Below are positions 21,861 to 41,129 of a stretch of 64,000 nt of DNA, piece by piece; position 1 is the stretch's first letter, and the number at the start of each line of letters is the position of its first letter. The stretch lies in the NCBI GenBank assembly GCA_032358255.1, contig JAULBX010026496.1, positions 1-64,000 on the forward strand. The letters are read 5' to 3'. This DNA is from Heterotrichella gracilis. Taxonomy: Eukaryota > Sar > Xanthophyceae > Tribonematales > Xanthonemataceae. The notes under the pieces were generated by a model that had not been told where the DNA came from, did no database searches, and saw only the letters and a program-made list of their open reading frames with translations. Both the position numbers and the translations under genes were made by a program.

Positions 21861-24702
21861 CTAGTTGGAGACCGCTGCACCCCCCACCCCCCCGCTTCCC
21901 CCTGTGCCACCACCCCCCTTGGCTGCCTTCCTAGGCCACCTGGACCGCCTCTTGGGCCTGTTCTTGCCACCTGGTGCATCTGCAACGCCGCCAGGTGGCA
22001 TGTCCCCACCATCCGATGCGCTGCCAGAGCTGCTGCTGTCCCGCCTGCCAGTGGACCCAATGGCTGCAGACTGAGGGGGCGCCACATGGCGCTGGATTTC
22101 CTGCCCTAAGGAGGGTTTCCTACCCTTACCGCCAGGCTTGCGCTGCAGCCCCTTGGCGGCGCCATGCGGCGGTGGCGCACCAGGTGGCGAGGGCCCAGCT
22201 GAAGCAACAGGAGACACACCCTTTGCTGCGCCCTGATCAAACGGAGCCTCCTGTGCAGCGCCCCTGCTGGCAGTGACCCTGGAAGAAGATTCTGCCCCCT
22301 GGCCTGTGCCTGCTTTGCCCTTGACCCGCGGTAGCTGACTGAGAATCCCCCCCCTGCGTTCTTCCCCCTGTCTCACCCCCTTGCCCCCGCTTTGCCCCAC
22401 CACCGCTTGGGCCGCCCCATGCCCGTGCATCGTGGCCCCACCCCCCTGGTTAGACACCCCTTGCTGGAGCTTGGCGCCCTGGTCATTTGCAGACCCCTGT
22501 GCAGCGGCCCTGCTGACAGTGTTCTCCAGGGGAGATCCTGGTGCCTGCCCTGCGCCTGCTCCACCCTTGACCTGCGGTAGCTGACTGAGAATGCCCCCAA
22601 CATTCCCCCCCCCCTGCCGCACCCCCTTGCCCCCGCTTTGCCCCACCGCCGCTTGAGATGCCCCCTGCCCCCGCATGATGGCCCCACCCCCCTGGTTTGA
22701 GACCCCACGCTGGAGCTTGGCGCCCTGCGGCTGGGGATGCCTGCCCATCCCCACATTGGGCTGCATCTGAAGCCGGGATTTGGCCAACACAGCGGCGAAC
22801 TTTGGCTTGAGCCCAAACTTGGCCCCGTACATGCTCTGCCACTGCAGCTTGAAGACCAGGTACTCCTCCACTAGCACGTTGAGCACCTGAGGGAGAAATG
22901 CAGATAAAGCTTACAACATTATAAGAAAAGATATAAAGTACGGATGTAAAAACCAGAAACTCCAGGTAAGGAACTTGCTTGGCACAGTAGAACCAGGAGG
23001 ACTGAAATGTATCAACTGTGATATATTCCCCCTTGAAATACCTAGGACCCCAAAAGGACAATTGCATCTGCCAAGGGCAAACAACTACACAGGGCTAGGC
23101 AGGGCAAGGATGCAGATTATCACACCAGCGCAGACTAAAAAAGCCAGAAAACAGGTAAAGAACAAGCTGCATTTAGCAGAACATGCACGAGAACAACAAC
23201 AGAACACGCTCAAAACAAAAGGGGTCACATTGCGCACCTGCTCACTGAAATCCTCATCGCTGCGGGTGAACAGGGTGCTGATGGAGTAGGTTTCGGCTAG
23301 CTCCGGCCAGCGGGACATGATGAAAGCGGAGCGGGGACCGATGTAGTTGGCCACCGAAACCACGAAGATCTTGGGGAAGTCCACAACCTCCAGCGGGGAC
23401 TTGCGCAGCACGTCCGTCAGGAAACGCATCTTGGTGTGCAGCGCCCCGGTGCTCATTTTTGCCACGCCTGGGCACCGCCACAAGATGGTGGCCAGGTTGG
23501 TCCCGGTGATGTCATGGCCCTGGAAGAAGTCCAAAACCCTAGTCAAGGGTTCTGCAGCCGCCAGGAGGATGGAGGGATCCGCTGCGATGACCCGATGGTT
23601 GTCTGAGGAACGCAGGCCGTAGCGCCGGAACAGTAGCAGGGTGTTTTTCAGCAGCGCCCGAGGCTCCTCTAGCAAGATCCTGGGGTCTTCAACCGCAGCC
23701 GCGATGATTGCTTCTGTTGGAATCTTGAGGTGGGTCAGAAACCGCATGTTGGCATCGATGGTTGCTGGGGCCAGGGTTAGCAGGGCAGGCTGCCGCCGGA
23801 ACAAAACCCTAACCTGGGGTTCTGTGAACCCTAGGGATTCTAGATGTTCTGCTGACATGGTGATGGCTGGTTGCATCAAAGGGGAGAACAGCTCTGGTCG
23901 CTTTTTGAGTACGCCCAGGAAGCTGTGTTGTGATGTGAGCACAGTCCGAAGGAATGCCACCTGCGATGGGCCACGCACATGTGGGTGAGCGGCAGCAACA
24001 TATCCTGATAAAAAGCAGGGATAAGGTACCGCATGAAGGGAAACTATATCGCATAACATGGATACCATGGGAAGGTGGAATGGAATGCAGAGAGGGCAGC
24101 GGTAGCTATTGCAAACCGTTTCATACCCACATGCCATTGCGCTTGTGTACGGGATCAGTGCATGGTTCCTCAATGACACTTGACGTGCCAATCTACAGAT
24201 AACTTACCTGGCTTTCCAGCTGTTCCAAGCCCATGGTGAGCAGCTGTGGACACCCCTTGACAAGGCCGCCGAGGTCAGACGCCTTGAACCCTAGCCCCAG
24301 AAGCTGAAACCCCAGTGAGGTGACAACCTCAGGAGCCTTAGCCCACCCCTGTGGCTGGGCGTTGGCGACCCTTAGGGTTTCCACTGCCTCCTCCAGGGTC
24401 ATCCCCAGGTGCCGCAGCAGCGTGATGCACCCTTCCTCATCGGGTGCACCTGGCGCTATGCTTGGTAGGGTTGACTGCTGTGCGTGCGTCTCGTGGGTAG
24501 CGGTGGCAGAAGTGGCTGCTTGTGTGCGCAGGTAGTGTGGAGGTAGCCGGTGAGGAGTGAGGTTGTGGGGTGGCCGGTGTGGGAGTGGGCTGTGGGTTGT
24601 GGAAAGAGGCGGTTGTCGAGAGCAAGTGCTGTGAGTTTGTGTGTCTAGGAAGCGGTGTGACCTGGTGCTGGTCCTGGTGGGTGCAGGCAGCAACCGCGTC
24701 AT
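21861..24702 (-). CDS. mTERF-family protein with repetitive Gly/Gln/Pro-rich tail, 747 aa
   Basis: Exons 24702-24208, 23960-23238 and 22886-21861 join in phase 0. The N-terminus is Thr/His/Arg/Pro-rich and acid-poor, like an organelle-targeting peptide. mTERF repeats follow: LRHLGMTLEEAVETLR, LESLGFTEPQVRVLFRRQP, ANMRFLTHLKIP, AAAVEDPRILLEEP, VIAADPSILLAAAEP, ILWRCPGVAKMSTGALHTKM, VVDFPKIFVVSVANYIGPR. mTERF proteins bind organellar nucleic acids and act in transcription termination, splicing or translation. After YGAKFGLKPKFAAVLAKSR the last ~300 residues are disordered, with two 82-residue repeats (each with GGGAxMxGxGA and GGILSQLPxVKG) and a basic end (KNRPKRRSRWPRKAAKGG). The ATG at 24702 is the first in frame; an earlier GTG is ignored. 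Target organelle is not decidable here. Confidence 0.88.
22250..22730 (-). repeat. Two tandem 246-bp coding repeats in the mTERF tail
   Basis: The word GGTAGCTGACTGAGAAT and its surroundings recur 246 bp apart (near 22330 and 22576), equal to 82 codons. The copies keep frame but differ at many codons, and the encoded peptide pattern is preserved. Confidence 0.8.
22992..23027. repeat. Diverged relative of the DDT-intron hairpin
   Basis: CAGGAGGACTGAAATGTATCA followed by ACTGTGATATATT matches the left arm, loop and start of the right arm of 8746-8791, with several changes. It lies in the last mTERF intron. Confidence 0.55.
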
Positions 24703-25475
24703 CTGCACCCACGACAGGCCTTGCCTGCTGCCTTACATCCCCCTGCTGGTATGTATTCCTGACAGCTCTGGTGGGGGAAGGATTCGAGTGCTGTGGCCTG
24801 GCCTATGGTCAGGCGTGCACTGTGAGCTGCTGCTACCCACAGCTTTAGCTGGTTTTCATAGCCATAACAGCAGGCCCTCTCGTCTTAGAACAACTTTGAT
24901 AGGCCTGCAAAGGATAAAAGAGGCTTCATAAACCTGTGTGGGAATAGTGGACTGGGCAAATGTCTCAACGGGTTTTCAATGCAGAGGTGTACATGAACTT
25001 TACCGTTGTGCGACGCAAACTTAAATCAATACGGGTAATTTAATTGGGTTGGCACCAGAATGTTGTAAGAAGAAAGGGCGTTTGGTCTCGAACATTTTGC
25101 ATGCATGCCAATAATTGCATGCAGCTGTGGCCATCAATAGACTGGTCTCAGAAACCCACACCACGACCGCAAACGGCGCAACAGCCAAATAATACTGCAT
25201 TGCACCTGCAAAGGTGCAGGCTTTTTCCTTCGTGATAACTCCTCTTGCTTGCTTGCTTTGCTGCAAGTTCACCCAGTGCTGACGTGGCTTATGAAACACG
25301 TGGCATTGCCACACGCGAACCACCTTTTTTGTGGCAGCCTGGTTCTGGTAGGCGGCCTGGCCTTGTGCACTGCCATGCCGTTGCCTGTGCCTAGTACAAA
25401 CACCTCACACAGTCACTGGGACTGTGCCAAACACTTCTTTCTTGCCCCGTGACTGGTCAACAGACGACAGCCACG
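24703..25475. other. Divergent promoter region between mTERF and bL33 genes
   Basis: About 770 bp separate the two start codons. An AG acceptor-like CAACAG lies 14 bases before the bL33 ATG, so a 5'UTR intron is possible. No coding exon is seen. Confidence 0.5.
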
Positions 25476-26071
25476 ATGAACCTCACCTCAGCCTTCCTGG
25501 GCACCCGCATCAGCACCAGGATAACAACAGCACCCCAGACCAGCAGCAATGCCCCACGGCAAGTAACCAACATGGCCAAGAAGAAGGGAATCCGTGTTAT
25601 CGTGACACTGGAGTGCACGGAGGCTCGCGGCGAGGGCCTCACCCCCTCGAGATATGTGACACAGAAGGTGCGGCTGGGGCAAGGGCACACACAAAAATTG
25701 CTAGCCTTGCAGCTGCATTTGACGTACACACCCTTACACATTGGAATCTTTTGTATTGGGTTGGATGGGATGGGTGCACAGCTATGTTCTCCACAACATT
25801 GCGGTGCCTTGTCTCTGGCCTATGCATGCACCCCCACTTCATTGTGTAATGGGCAGTTATTTGGTTGTGAGTGCTGCTGACAACCTCTACTGCGTTTAAC
25901 TAAGCAATATGTTGACTGTATAGTGCAGAATAGCCGCAGCTTGTTGGCAGGTAGCCGTATTCTGACCCAGTGGTGTGTGTGCAGAACCGCAAGAACACCC
26001 CCGCGCGGTTGGAGCTCAAGAAGTACAACCCCTTCCTCCGGCGGTACACCCTCCACAAGGAGATCAAGTAG
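25476..26071 (+). CDS. PRPL33: Plastid ribosomal protein bL33, nuclear-encoded, 92 aa
   Basis: Two exons, 25476-25667 and 25985-26071 (TAG), join in phase 0. A ~33-residue Ser/Thr/Arg-rich presequence precedes [20 protein letters not shown]. The mature part continues [20 protein letters not shown] and ends [14 protein letters not shown], which is diagnostic for bacterial-type bL33 of the large ribosomal subunit. In land plants rpl33 is usually plastid-encoded; here it carries an intron and a targeting sequence, so it has moved to the nucleus. bL33 sits near the ribosomal E site. The single Cys (LECTEAR) is not part of a zinc-binding CxxC set. A TGTAA word at 26222, about 150 bp after the stop, could be the algal polyadenylation signal. 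Confidence 0.95.
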
Positions 26072-27145
26072 ATCCCCTGGCTCTACTTTTGGGGTAGCAT
26101 GGGGCTACCGCAGTTGATATGGGTTCCGCCTGGCTTGGGTTGTGGGCTACAGCCTCTTGTGTGCAGCTAGCCACAGTGGTTATTTTCAAATTTTGTGGTT
26201 GACGATGGTCAGGCAGCCACTTGTAACATAAACCTCTATTTACGACAGCTGTGCTGAGACTACTCACCGTGCCAGCTGCGGGTGCCAGGACAACGGCACG
26301 GTTTGGTGCCATTGCCACCCCAATGCTGCCATGTGTTCAGAGCAGCACTTGCACCTGCAACAATGCACTCCTGCCATACCTATGACAGCAGGTCATAAAC
26401 AGCACTAGCTGTGCGGAGTGCTGCTAACTGCCAATAGCAAAAGTTCCTCAAGGCAAAGCCAACATGGGTGGGTGGGATAGGATGAGGAATGGGTGTTTGG
26501 AGGGATGCAACGAGCGCTGGGTTGTTAACAATGATTTGGAGGTCCAAAATGACTGCACACCCATCCCTGGGTGCTGTGAACTAGAGTTACATGGGCCCCA
26601 CCTTCAGCTTCACTTCTTGGCCTGTGCCCCAGATTAGGGTTCTGCGTAAACCCTATACCCAACTGCAAGTTATAACCCTATAGGTCCGATCGAACACAGA
26701 GAGATAAATCACGGCAGGCTTTCAAAGCAGCTCGAAACCTATGAACATTCTGGTACACAGTGTGTAGAGTCTCAAGGGTGTGGCTTAGGGCGGCAGCTGC
26801 CATTCACTAGCACACAGCCCGCGCGATTCCTTGTGACGGCTGGCCAGGACATCCGAGTAGTTTAGGCTTGCTGTACAAACTCCAGTAGTGGGCTGCAAAT
26901 ACTGCGAACGTATTAGTGCAAGGTGGGTTCTGGCCTTTTTAAGATCACAGCACCAGGGTAGTCTTAACCCATGGTTGCATGCTATGCATGCATATTTAGT
27001 GCATGCTGGTTAGTGCGTGCAGGCACAGATTTTGCAGGCGCAACTGATAGATAGCACACCTCATATGTTGACCTGTTGAACTTAGAGGTTGTGGCTTTAA
27101 CACGTCACCTGTTGCTCCTTGCAGGTTTGCACCTGGCCTGGTGCC
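26072..27145. other. Intergenic, probable 5'UTR intron end
   Basis: No gene is seen. A good acceptor (TTGCTCCTTGCAG) ends at 27124, 21 bases before the next ATG, which suggests that the following gene has an intron in its 5'UTR. Confidence 0.5.
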
Positions 27146-29165
27146 ATGGCTGGCAGCGACACCCCCACCAAGGAGAAGAAGCACAAGGAGCACAAACACA
27201 AGGAGAAGGTCAAGGAAAAGAAGCACAAAGACAAGGATCACAAGGACAAGAAACACAAACAGAAGCCTGCAAGCAACGAAGGGGTGCCCAGCACAAGCCA
27301 CCAGCCCGCAGCAGCGGCCACTGGCAAGGCACCCTCAGCGAAGCGAGGCAGTGCTGCACTCAACCCTGGTGGCCCGCTGCACGATGAGGGTGCAAAGAAG
27401 AGGAAGCTTGACCTTGACATCCAACCCGCCTCAAGGTGCGATGCTGGGGGTCCCGACCCACACCGTCATGGCCGCATGTGGGTGTGGTGTTCACAGTCTG
27501 ATTGGCATGTCATGGGGTATTGTCTCCCCCCCCCCCAGTACAGCAGGTCCCTGCCAAACTGTATGAACCGTTAGTACCATGGTAAAATTACAACACAACC
27601 CTCATACCACCGCAAAGCATTTCTGCATGGCATCCATAACCAACGACACCCCGGTCCCCGCACAGTGGCGATGAGTATGAATCAGACCTTGACGAGGATG
27701 GTTTCACCGAGGACGAGGAGTATGGTGGCAAAGGAGTGAGCGATGCGTGGCGGGAGGCGGCTAGGGACCCCGACACCGAGCTGTGGCTCATCGAGCTGCC
27801 TGGCGAGGTGGGTGTCGTAGGGTTTAGGGTTTGGGGTTAGGGTTTGGGGCACCAAGGCATCTCCAGCACGTGCCCCGTTGTACAACCTTGACAGTGGGAT
27901 TTCTTGAGGGCTGCGTGGGTATAGGGCGTCGGATTTGTGAAATCCAGGGCATTGGCATGATGTACATTTAGGGTTTTGGGTTTGAGGGCGATGGCCTAGA
28001 GGCGACGGCGAGCAGGCGTGCGTGGGACGGGATAGGGCTTGGCATGAAGGGGATTCATGCATGGTTCATGTGGCATGCCGTGTTGCTAATATACCATAAC
28101 ACCGGGCTAATTGTTTTTGGATGTCAGGGGCCCATCGAGCATGTCAGATAAAGTTCAATCTGGGTGCATGGCATGCATCGATAATTTTTGGTCTGTTGCA
28201 ATGGATTCCATGTGTGCTGCAGGTTGATGTGGATGCGCTGGAAGAGGGGTCGTTGACGGTCAATGACATGGGGCCAGGTGGATGGATGGGGCGGCTAACC
28301 AGCAGCATAGGTATGCCATGCGCCACACACAGTGAAATGCAGTACATCATCCAGGTTGCTGGCGCTCATGTGCATGCTGTTTGGCTTGGAAATGTCATTT
28401 CGCAAGAAAAGGTCTTTTATAATCATTTTACACCATCTCAACTCGGTGTGAAAGTGAGGTACTGAACACCTGAACGCTGTGCGCAGGTGAAAAGCTGGTC
28501 CTTGCGGCCCGGAACGGCGAATCCCTGGGTGGGGTGTACGCCATCCCCGCCTTCAACAACGGGGACAAGCCCACCCTGCTGCCCATCACCACCCACATCA
28601 CCGCACGCAGCAGCGCCCTCCACGACCTGTCAGATGAGGGGGACATGGATGCAGAGGGGAGCAACGGGGACAGCGATGGGGATGGGGATGGTCGGGAGGG
28701 GAGCGGTGGTGCTGTGGTGGGCGGGGGTGCTCGCACCCCTTCCACAGTCGGGGCGCATGAGCCGCGGGCACGTGCATCGCGGCACCAGCCACTTGCATCA
28801 GCTGACACAGGGTATGCGGGTGGCAGTGAGCAGACTGGGGCGCAAGGCGGCAAGGAGAAGAAAAGTAAAAGGCGTCGGGAGGAGGAGGGTCCCCCCAACT
28901 CGGAGTTGAAATCGACAGAGAAGGTACAAACCAGTGGAATGAACATGCTCGTATGGGTCGCTGCAGTGTTGGGGTCCCTGAGAACTTTGCTATCGATATC
29001 GATAGTGTTGTGTTCAATGACAGAATCCGCCTTGTGGGGGAGGTTTGATATGGTGAGATTGTTGCGCCTCTGAGTTTGTATTCACAGACAGTACAGTATG
29101 GAGAAAGTTCCGTGCATCTGAACCTTGTTGTGTGTTTGCAGAAGAAGAAGAAATCGAAGAGTTGA
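27146..29165 (+). CDS. Probable RNA polymerase I subunit RPA34-like, 326 aa
   Basis: Exons 27146-27435, 27666-27807, 28223-28310, 28487-28923 and 29142-29165 join with agreeing phases (327 codons). The N-terminus is a Lys/His/Glu-rich block (KEKKHKEHKHKEKVKEKKHK), then an acidic patch (DEYESDLDEDGFTEDEEY). A globular part follows: ELWLIELPGEVDVDALEEG, LTSSIGEKLVLAARNGES, then PTLLPITTHITARSSALHDL. The last part is acidic and charged, ending KKKKSKS. The ELWLI…P…D…L core and the position between charged tails resemble RPA34/PAF49, the dimerisation partner of RPA49 in RNA polymerase I. This assignment is from pattern only and could be wrong. The final exon encodes just seven residues plus the stop. 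Confidence 0.55.
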
Positions 29166-29762
29166 CCATGCTTGGCATGCATCTGCTTGCCAAGCTGCGG
29201 AGCACCGGGCCGATTCCGAGGCCACACCACTGTGTTGGCAACGTGCATACCGTGTTGCCGAAGGCGCCACTGGTGACTGCAGTCATGCAAGTCCTATGGT
29301 ATCATGCTGCAGCAGTGCCACTACCCTGAAGGGCTTGTCTGCCAAGAGATGAAACTTACATCACAAGGGATCAATAACCATCCTGGGATACGACTCTTTT
29401 GCCTCATTGCCATTGAGCTGAAGCATGGACATTCTTATTCGTATGAAAAATTGCCAAGTTCTGAGGTCATATTTCAAGTTCTGAGGTCAGCACGTTTCAC
29501 CACTGTTGCTGATACACCGTGTGTATGTATGCAGCCCCCTCGGCGCTACCCTAGGTAATTGTTGTGTGAGTCTATGGCTGTAAGCATTGTATTTTGAATA
29601 CATTGCGCTCATCACGGTTGGCCATTCCAAAATCATCGCAGGGCGCTGATTATGTTGCATGGTTGGCAGTAGTCATAAAACTTGTAAAATATAACTTTAG
29701 TAGGCAATATAACCTTAGAAGGCAACTGCGCACTTCATTGAGGCCCACAACTATCTTTGGCT
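29166..29762. other. Convergent intergenic region, no gene seen
   Basis: Holds the 3' ends of the RPA34-like gene and the PIN4 gene. No domain-bearing frame or strong repeat. Confidence 0.5.
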
Positions 29763-30421
29763 TCACTTCCTCCCCTCACAGAGGATGAGATGATAGCCAA
29801 ACTGCGTTTTGATGGGGGCTGACGTCATCTCTCCCACGTTCAGCTGAAAGGCAGCATCGGCAAACGCTCCCACCACGTCTTGCCTTGTCTTCCAGCCAAG
29901 GTCCCCTCCCTGCCGCGCCTTGTCTTCTGAACACTGTTGGGCAACCACATCGAACCGCTCCCCAGCTTGTATCTTGGCCAAGGCTTCCATTATTTTGCTG
30001 TGCTTTTCACACAAGATGTGACGGACCTTGACGGAGGTTGCTGGCTTCAGCTTGCCACTCCTGCAAGTGTGGGACGACGTTTAAAAATAAAATCAGTTGG
30101 TGGGTACCCAAAGTAAGTTGCAACAATGACAGGTGTCTTTACAAGGCAAGCAACCCGACAATTTATTGTCTGCATGTTTGTTGACCACATTGCAGACTGT
30201 CCAGCTTGGCCACATAGTTATGTGGCAGTCCAAGCAACCCAAGGCAAAGTCGTACTGCAGTCCAAGGCATTACGACGATGCATGCATGCATATGCTCATA
30301 GGTCAGCATGCGAAACGTTGCCAGTACATAGCAGGTCCATCGAGCAGCATTATCACCCAGAGGCCTCCTCGCCTCCTTTCTTGGCTGATGAACCACCGCT
30401 GCCGCCTTTATTCTTGCCCAT
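29763..30421 (-). CDS. PIN4: Parvulin-type peptidyl-prolyl isomerase, PIN4/Par14-like, 120 aa
   Basis: Two exons, 30421-30357 and 30060-29763, join in phase. The N-terminus [19 protein letters not shown] is the short Gly/Lys/Ser-rich arm typical of Par14. The PPIase domain follows: [60 protein letters not shown], and the closing [12 protein letters not shown]. The catalytic-site pattern H-I-L-C / C-S / G-Y-H is present. Par14 proteins isomerise X-Pro bonds and act in ribosome biogenesis and chromatin. They lack the WW domain of Pin1, and none is seen here. The length fits the family (~120-130 aa). The start codon gives the family's usual N-terminus. Confidence 0.95.
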
Positions 30422-32633
30422 AGTGTCAGGTTCTCAGGTCCACATAGCTTGCATGCCGGTCAGAACCTATAGGAATAATCTGTTGCTTCAGCCGTTGGTA
30501 TCTGTAGTGTGGAACAAGAGCTGTCGTCTTTTATTTTAATTTATCGCTGCTGTGCTTTGAATATGTACTGTGGAACCCGCAATAATAAGGGGGTGCGAAC
30601 CACCTGGGGGGTGCAAAAGATAAACCCTAGAAAACCCCGCGGTGCAGGTTGCGTGCAGGAGACCAAGGGTGATAGTTGGTTTGGAACGGTCCCATTTGAC
30701 AAATGTTGTGGCAGCAATGCAAGAGTGGTGCCACCAGCCACCACCTTTGCCGCCAAGCAGCAATGCAACCACCGCGTGAATTTGAAGGCTGTGGCGCACG
30801 CCAAAGCCAAGCCGTGGTCTAGACGGCACCAAGTCTGGCATTAGCTGCAGAAATTACACACATTGTGCCATATCAAGATAATGACTGGATTGTTTGACAC
30901 AAAAAGTTCTATTCGCCTGCCGAACGTTGCATTTCAACATTGGTCATTGCCACGATCATTCTAGCAGTGGCTGGGTACATATGCTTTTGTAATGGTACTG
31001 TTTAGAACCACGCAGATGATATGAGATTCTTGCCTGTATACAATTTTCATGTGTGGTTCCTCGACAAGCATGTTGTCCCCAACCAAGCAGCGCAGAAGTG
31101 GGCGGTGACGCCAAGGATGGCATGGAGAACGACTAAAAATACACAGCGCGCCGCAACAGACGGAACGCACCAGAACAGCAACGAAAATGGGGAGTTTTGC
31201 TGCAAAAGATTTTGAAGCTGCTCCCTGCAAAATTATCCGTTCTTTTGCTTTCAAAGCCTTGTTTGCATGGGCACCATTAATGTTAAAAATGTTTATTGCC
31301 CGGTGCTGTGCGCGCTGGGCCATCTCATCATACTGCCTGTACAAGGCTGCATGGCTGCCAGGTGAGAAATTATTTGGCGCACATTCTGCGACCAGCTGGC
31401 CTCTAGGTCTAGAACTTTCATGCCGATGGGCTCTGCCTGAGCTGGTTGCTGTGCACTTTGCCAGGCACTGCGGCGCTAGGCGAGGGCATCCAAAGTGCCA
31501 ACCCATTTTTGGAAGTTGTTCAACTCAACAATAATGCAATGTCCAGTCCCTTGGTGTTGTTTTCAGCAAAAGTTGTTGCCAGACAGCCCGGCGCAGTGGC
31601 GTATAGTACTACCCCATTGTGCCACATACGGTACCCCAGTTGTTATACCCAGCCCCGCACCACGGCCCTACCTTGCAACATGCACATCATTCATCCTATT
31701 ACCCAGCAACACCTTTTTCAACCCAAGCCTTCCCCTCACTCACCCTGGACTCCTCCACCCCATTTCTACACTCTCCTCCACTCCACCATACTGTGTCCTT
31801 ACTGTAGGAGTCCCACACCGTTCACCATTGTCAACTACCTGATGGCTAGTCACTACACCTCCACCTCGTTACTGCGCCGCTTCAATCACGACTTAAGCGT
31901 CAGTTTGTTCTTTTCACCGCAAGGGCACTGCATGTGCTTGGCGTTCGCCTGACGCACGACAGTGACGCCGATGACGCGACAATGACGTCTTTTCCCGTGC
32001 CTGCAGCACAATCTCGACTGCCTGCTCCACGTGGCGAGTGTCGAGCACTCCTGCTGAAGCACACCTGCTGCCTGCCACTGCACAGCACAGGGCGCACTGC
32101 GAGCGCTGTGTACCATCACAGTGTTTGGCACAGGTTTTGCATGCGCAGGGCTGACTAGATCCTTATGGGACGCTCCTAAGGCCCACAGGTGTCGAGGAAA
32201 GTCACAACCCCACTGGAACCTCTACTACTGCAACACCTGTCGTGCTTTGCGAGTGGCAACGCCAACCCACCGCCAGGCCCCTCCACCTACATATTATTTG
32301 CGCAGCCTTATGCTGGGTGCAACAAATACTACAGTACAGCGTACTACAGCGACGACCGACTGCATTGGTGAGTTTGGTGGGAACATGCATGGTTTGCATT
32401 GGAGTTGCAAGTCACCTGGCCCTCCGTTGGGTTGCAGGGTCGGCAGGTTTGCAGCCTTGCAAGGTGCTGACAGCGGCAGTACAAGTAGCATACCAGCAAG
32501 TTCATGGTGTGAACCTACCTGTGTCGGCTGATTCTGGGTCTGACAGCTTCACTTTGGTTCGTGCAGGGCCTTACAAGTGAATTCTAGTTCGAACACCAGA
32601 CTCTGAAACCCCTGACCACCTGCACGAGCGACC
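30422..32633. other. Large divergent intergenic region, no convincing gene
   Basis: Lies between the PIN4 and transferrin starts. The longest open frame (minus, 31506-30961) has no start codon logic, domain or splice partner. The region may hold decayed repeats and both promoters. Metal-responsive control of the transferrin gene would have to be encoded here, but I recognise no element. Confidence 0.4.
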
Positions 32634-40293
<7,660 letters not shown>

Positions 40294-41129
40294 GGTCTCA
40301 CCACAGAAAGCACACCGTGTGTGTATACCCTAGACAGGGGCAATACTACAGTTGAGACACAATATGACTCCTATACTCAGTCAAGATGCAGTGTGGCTCC
40401 TATGTTCCTAATCACACACAATATGCCTCTGGTTGACCACTGCCATTGAAACGGTACCGAGTGCACAAAAGCACCAGGCAGAGTGGAAGGGAATAGAAGC
40501 AAGATGCGCAACATGGATTATGGGGGGGCGCTCTGATAACTATTTCCATTAAGTATTGTCAGGGAATGATTGTACCACATATATTGGTAGAAAATTGTGC
40601 GGGTTTTCCTGCGCAAACGTGGTACCCACTACTGTACTGGGCTATTACAGTTTACATCATGTCCAGCTTGTCTTTGTATGCTAAATGCCACCAGGGGCAC
40701 CAGGGAGGTGTTAGTAATAATGATTTACCCTCCGAACTGCTACTTCCTTGCTGCCCTATCGCATGATCCGGTGCCAGGCGCGGTAGTTGTTGGATGTATC
40801 GTATGTATGACAAGACTTCATTAAGACTTAGCGCAGCTCGTTGTAAAATGCAAACTTACATCCATTTCAATGCTTTGTCGACACATACACAGCAAAACCC
40901 ACACAGTTTGTCGGGGGTACACAGAGCTCTGTGTGCTGATCTTCTTGGTGGGACCCTAAAAACCCTTGCAGGCAAACCCTCCAAGAAAACCCTAGGGCAA
41001 GCTTGATCTTAGAGAGGCTGTAATATTCTGGTAAACCCGCTCCCATAATGTAGTAGGAGCACCCCAGTGATACACCTCACAGACATCGCTAGCGTATACC
41101 GCTTTGGTCGACCGCGCAGAGTTGGAGCC
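40294..41129. other. Intergenic, no gene seen
   Basis: Holds the transferrin 3'UTR and the promoter of the SKIP22-like gene. Only short frames without domains. Confidence 0.5.

Noticed and set aside
21974-22584. Plus-strand Pro/Cys-rich frames opposite the mTERF tail
   Set aside because: Antisense to a repetitive GC-rich coding exon, which leaves stops rare on the other strand.
30961-31506. 181-codon minus-strand open frame in the gap between PIN4 and transferrin
   Set aside because: No recognisable domain, no splice partners, Cys/His composition like random translation. Not supported as a gene.
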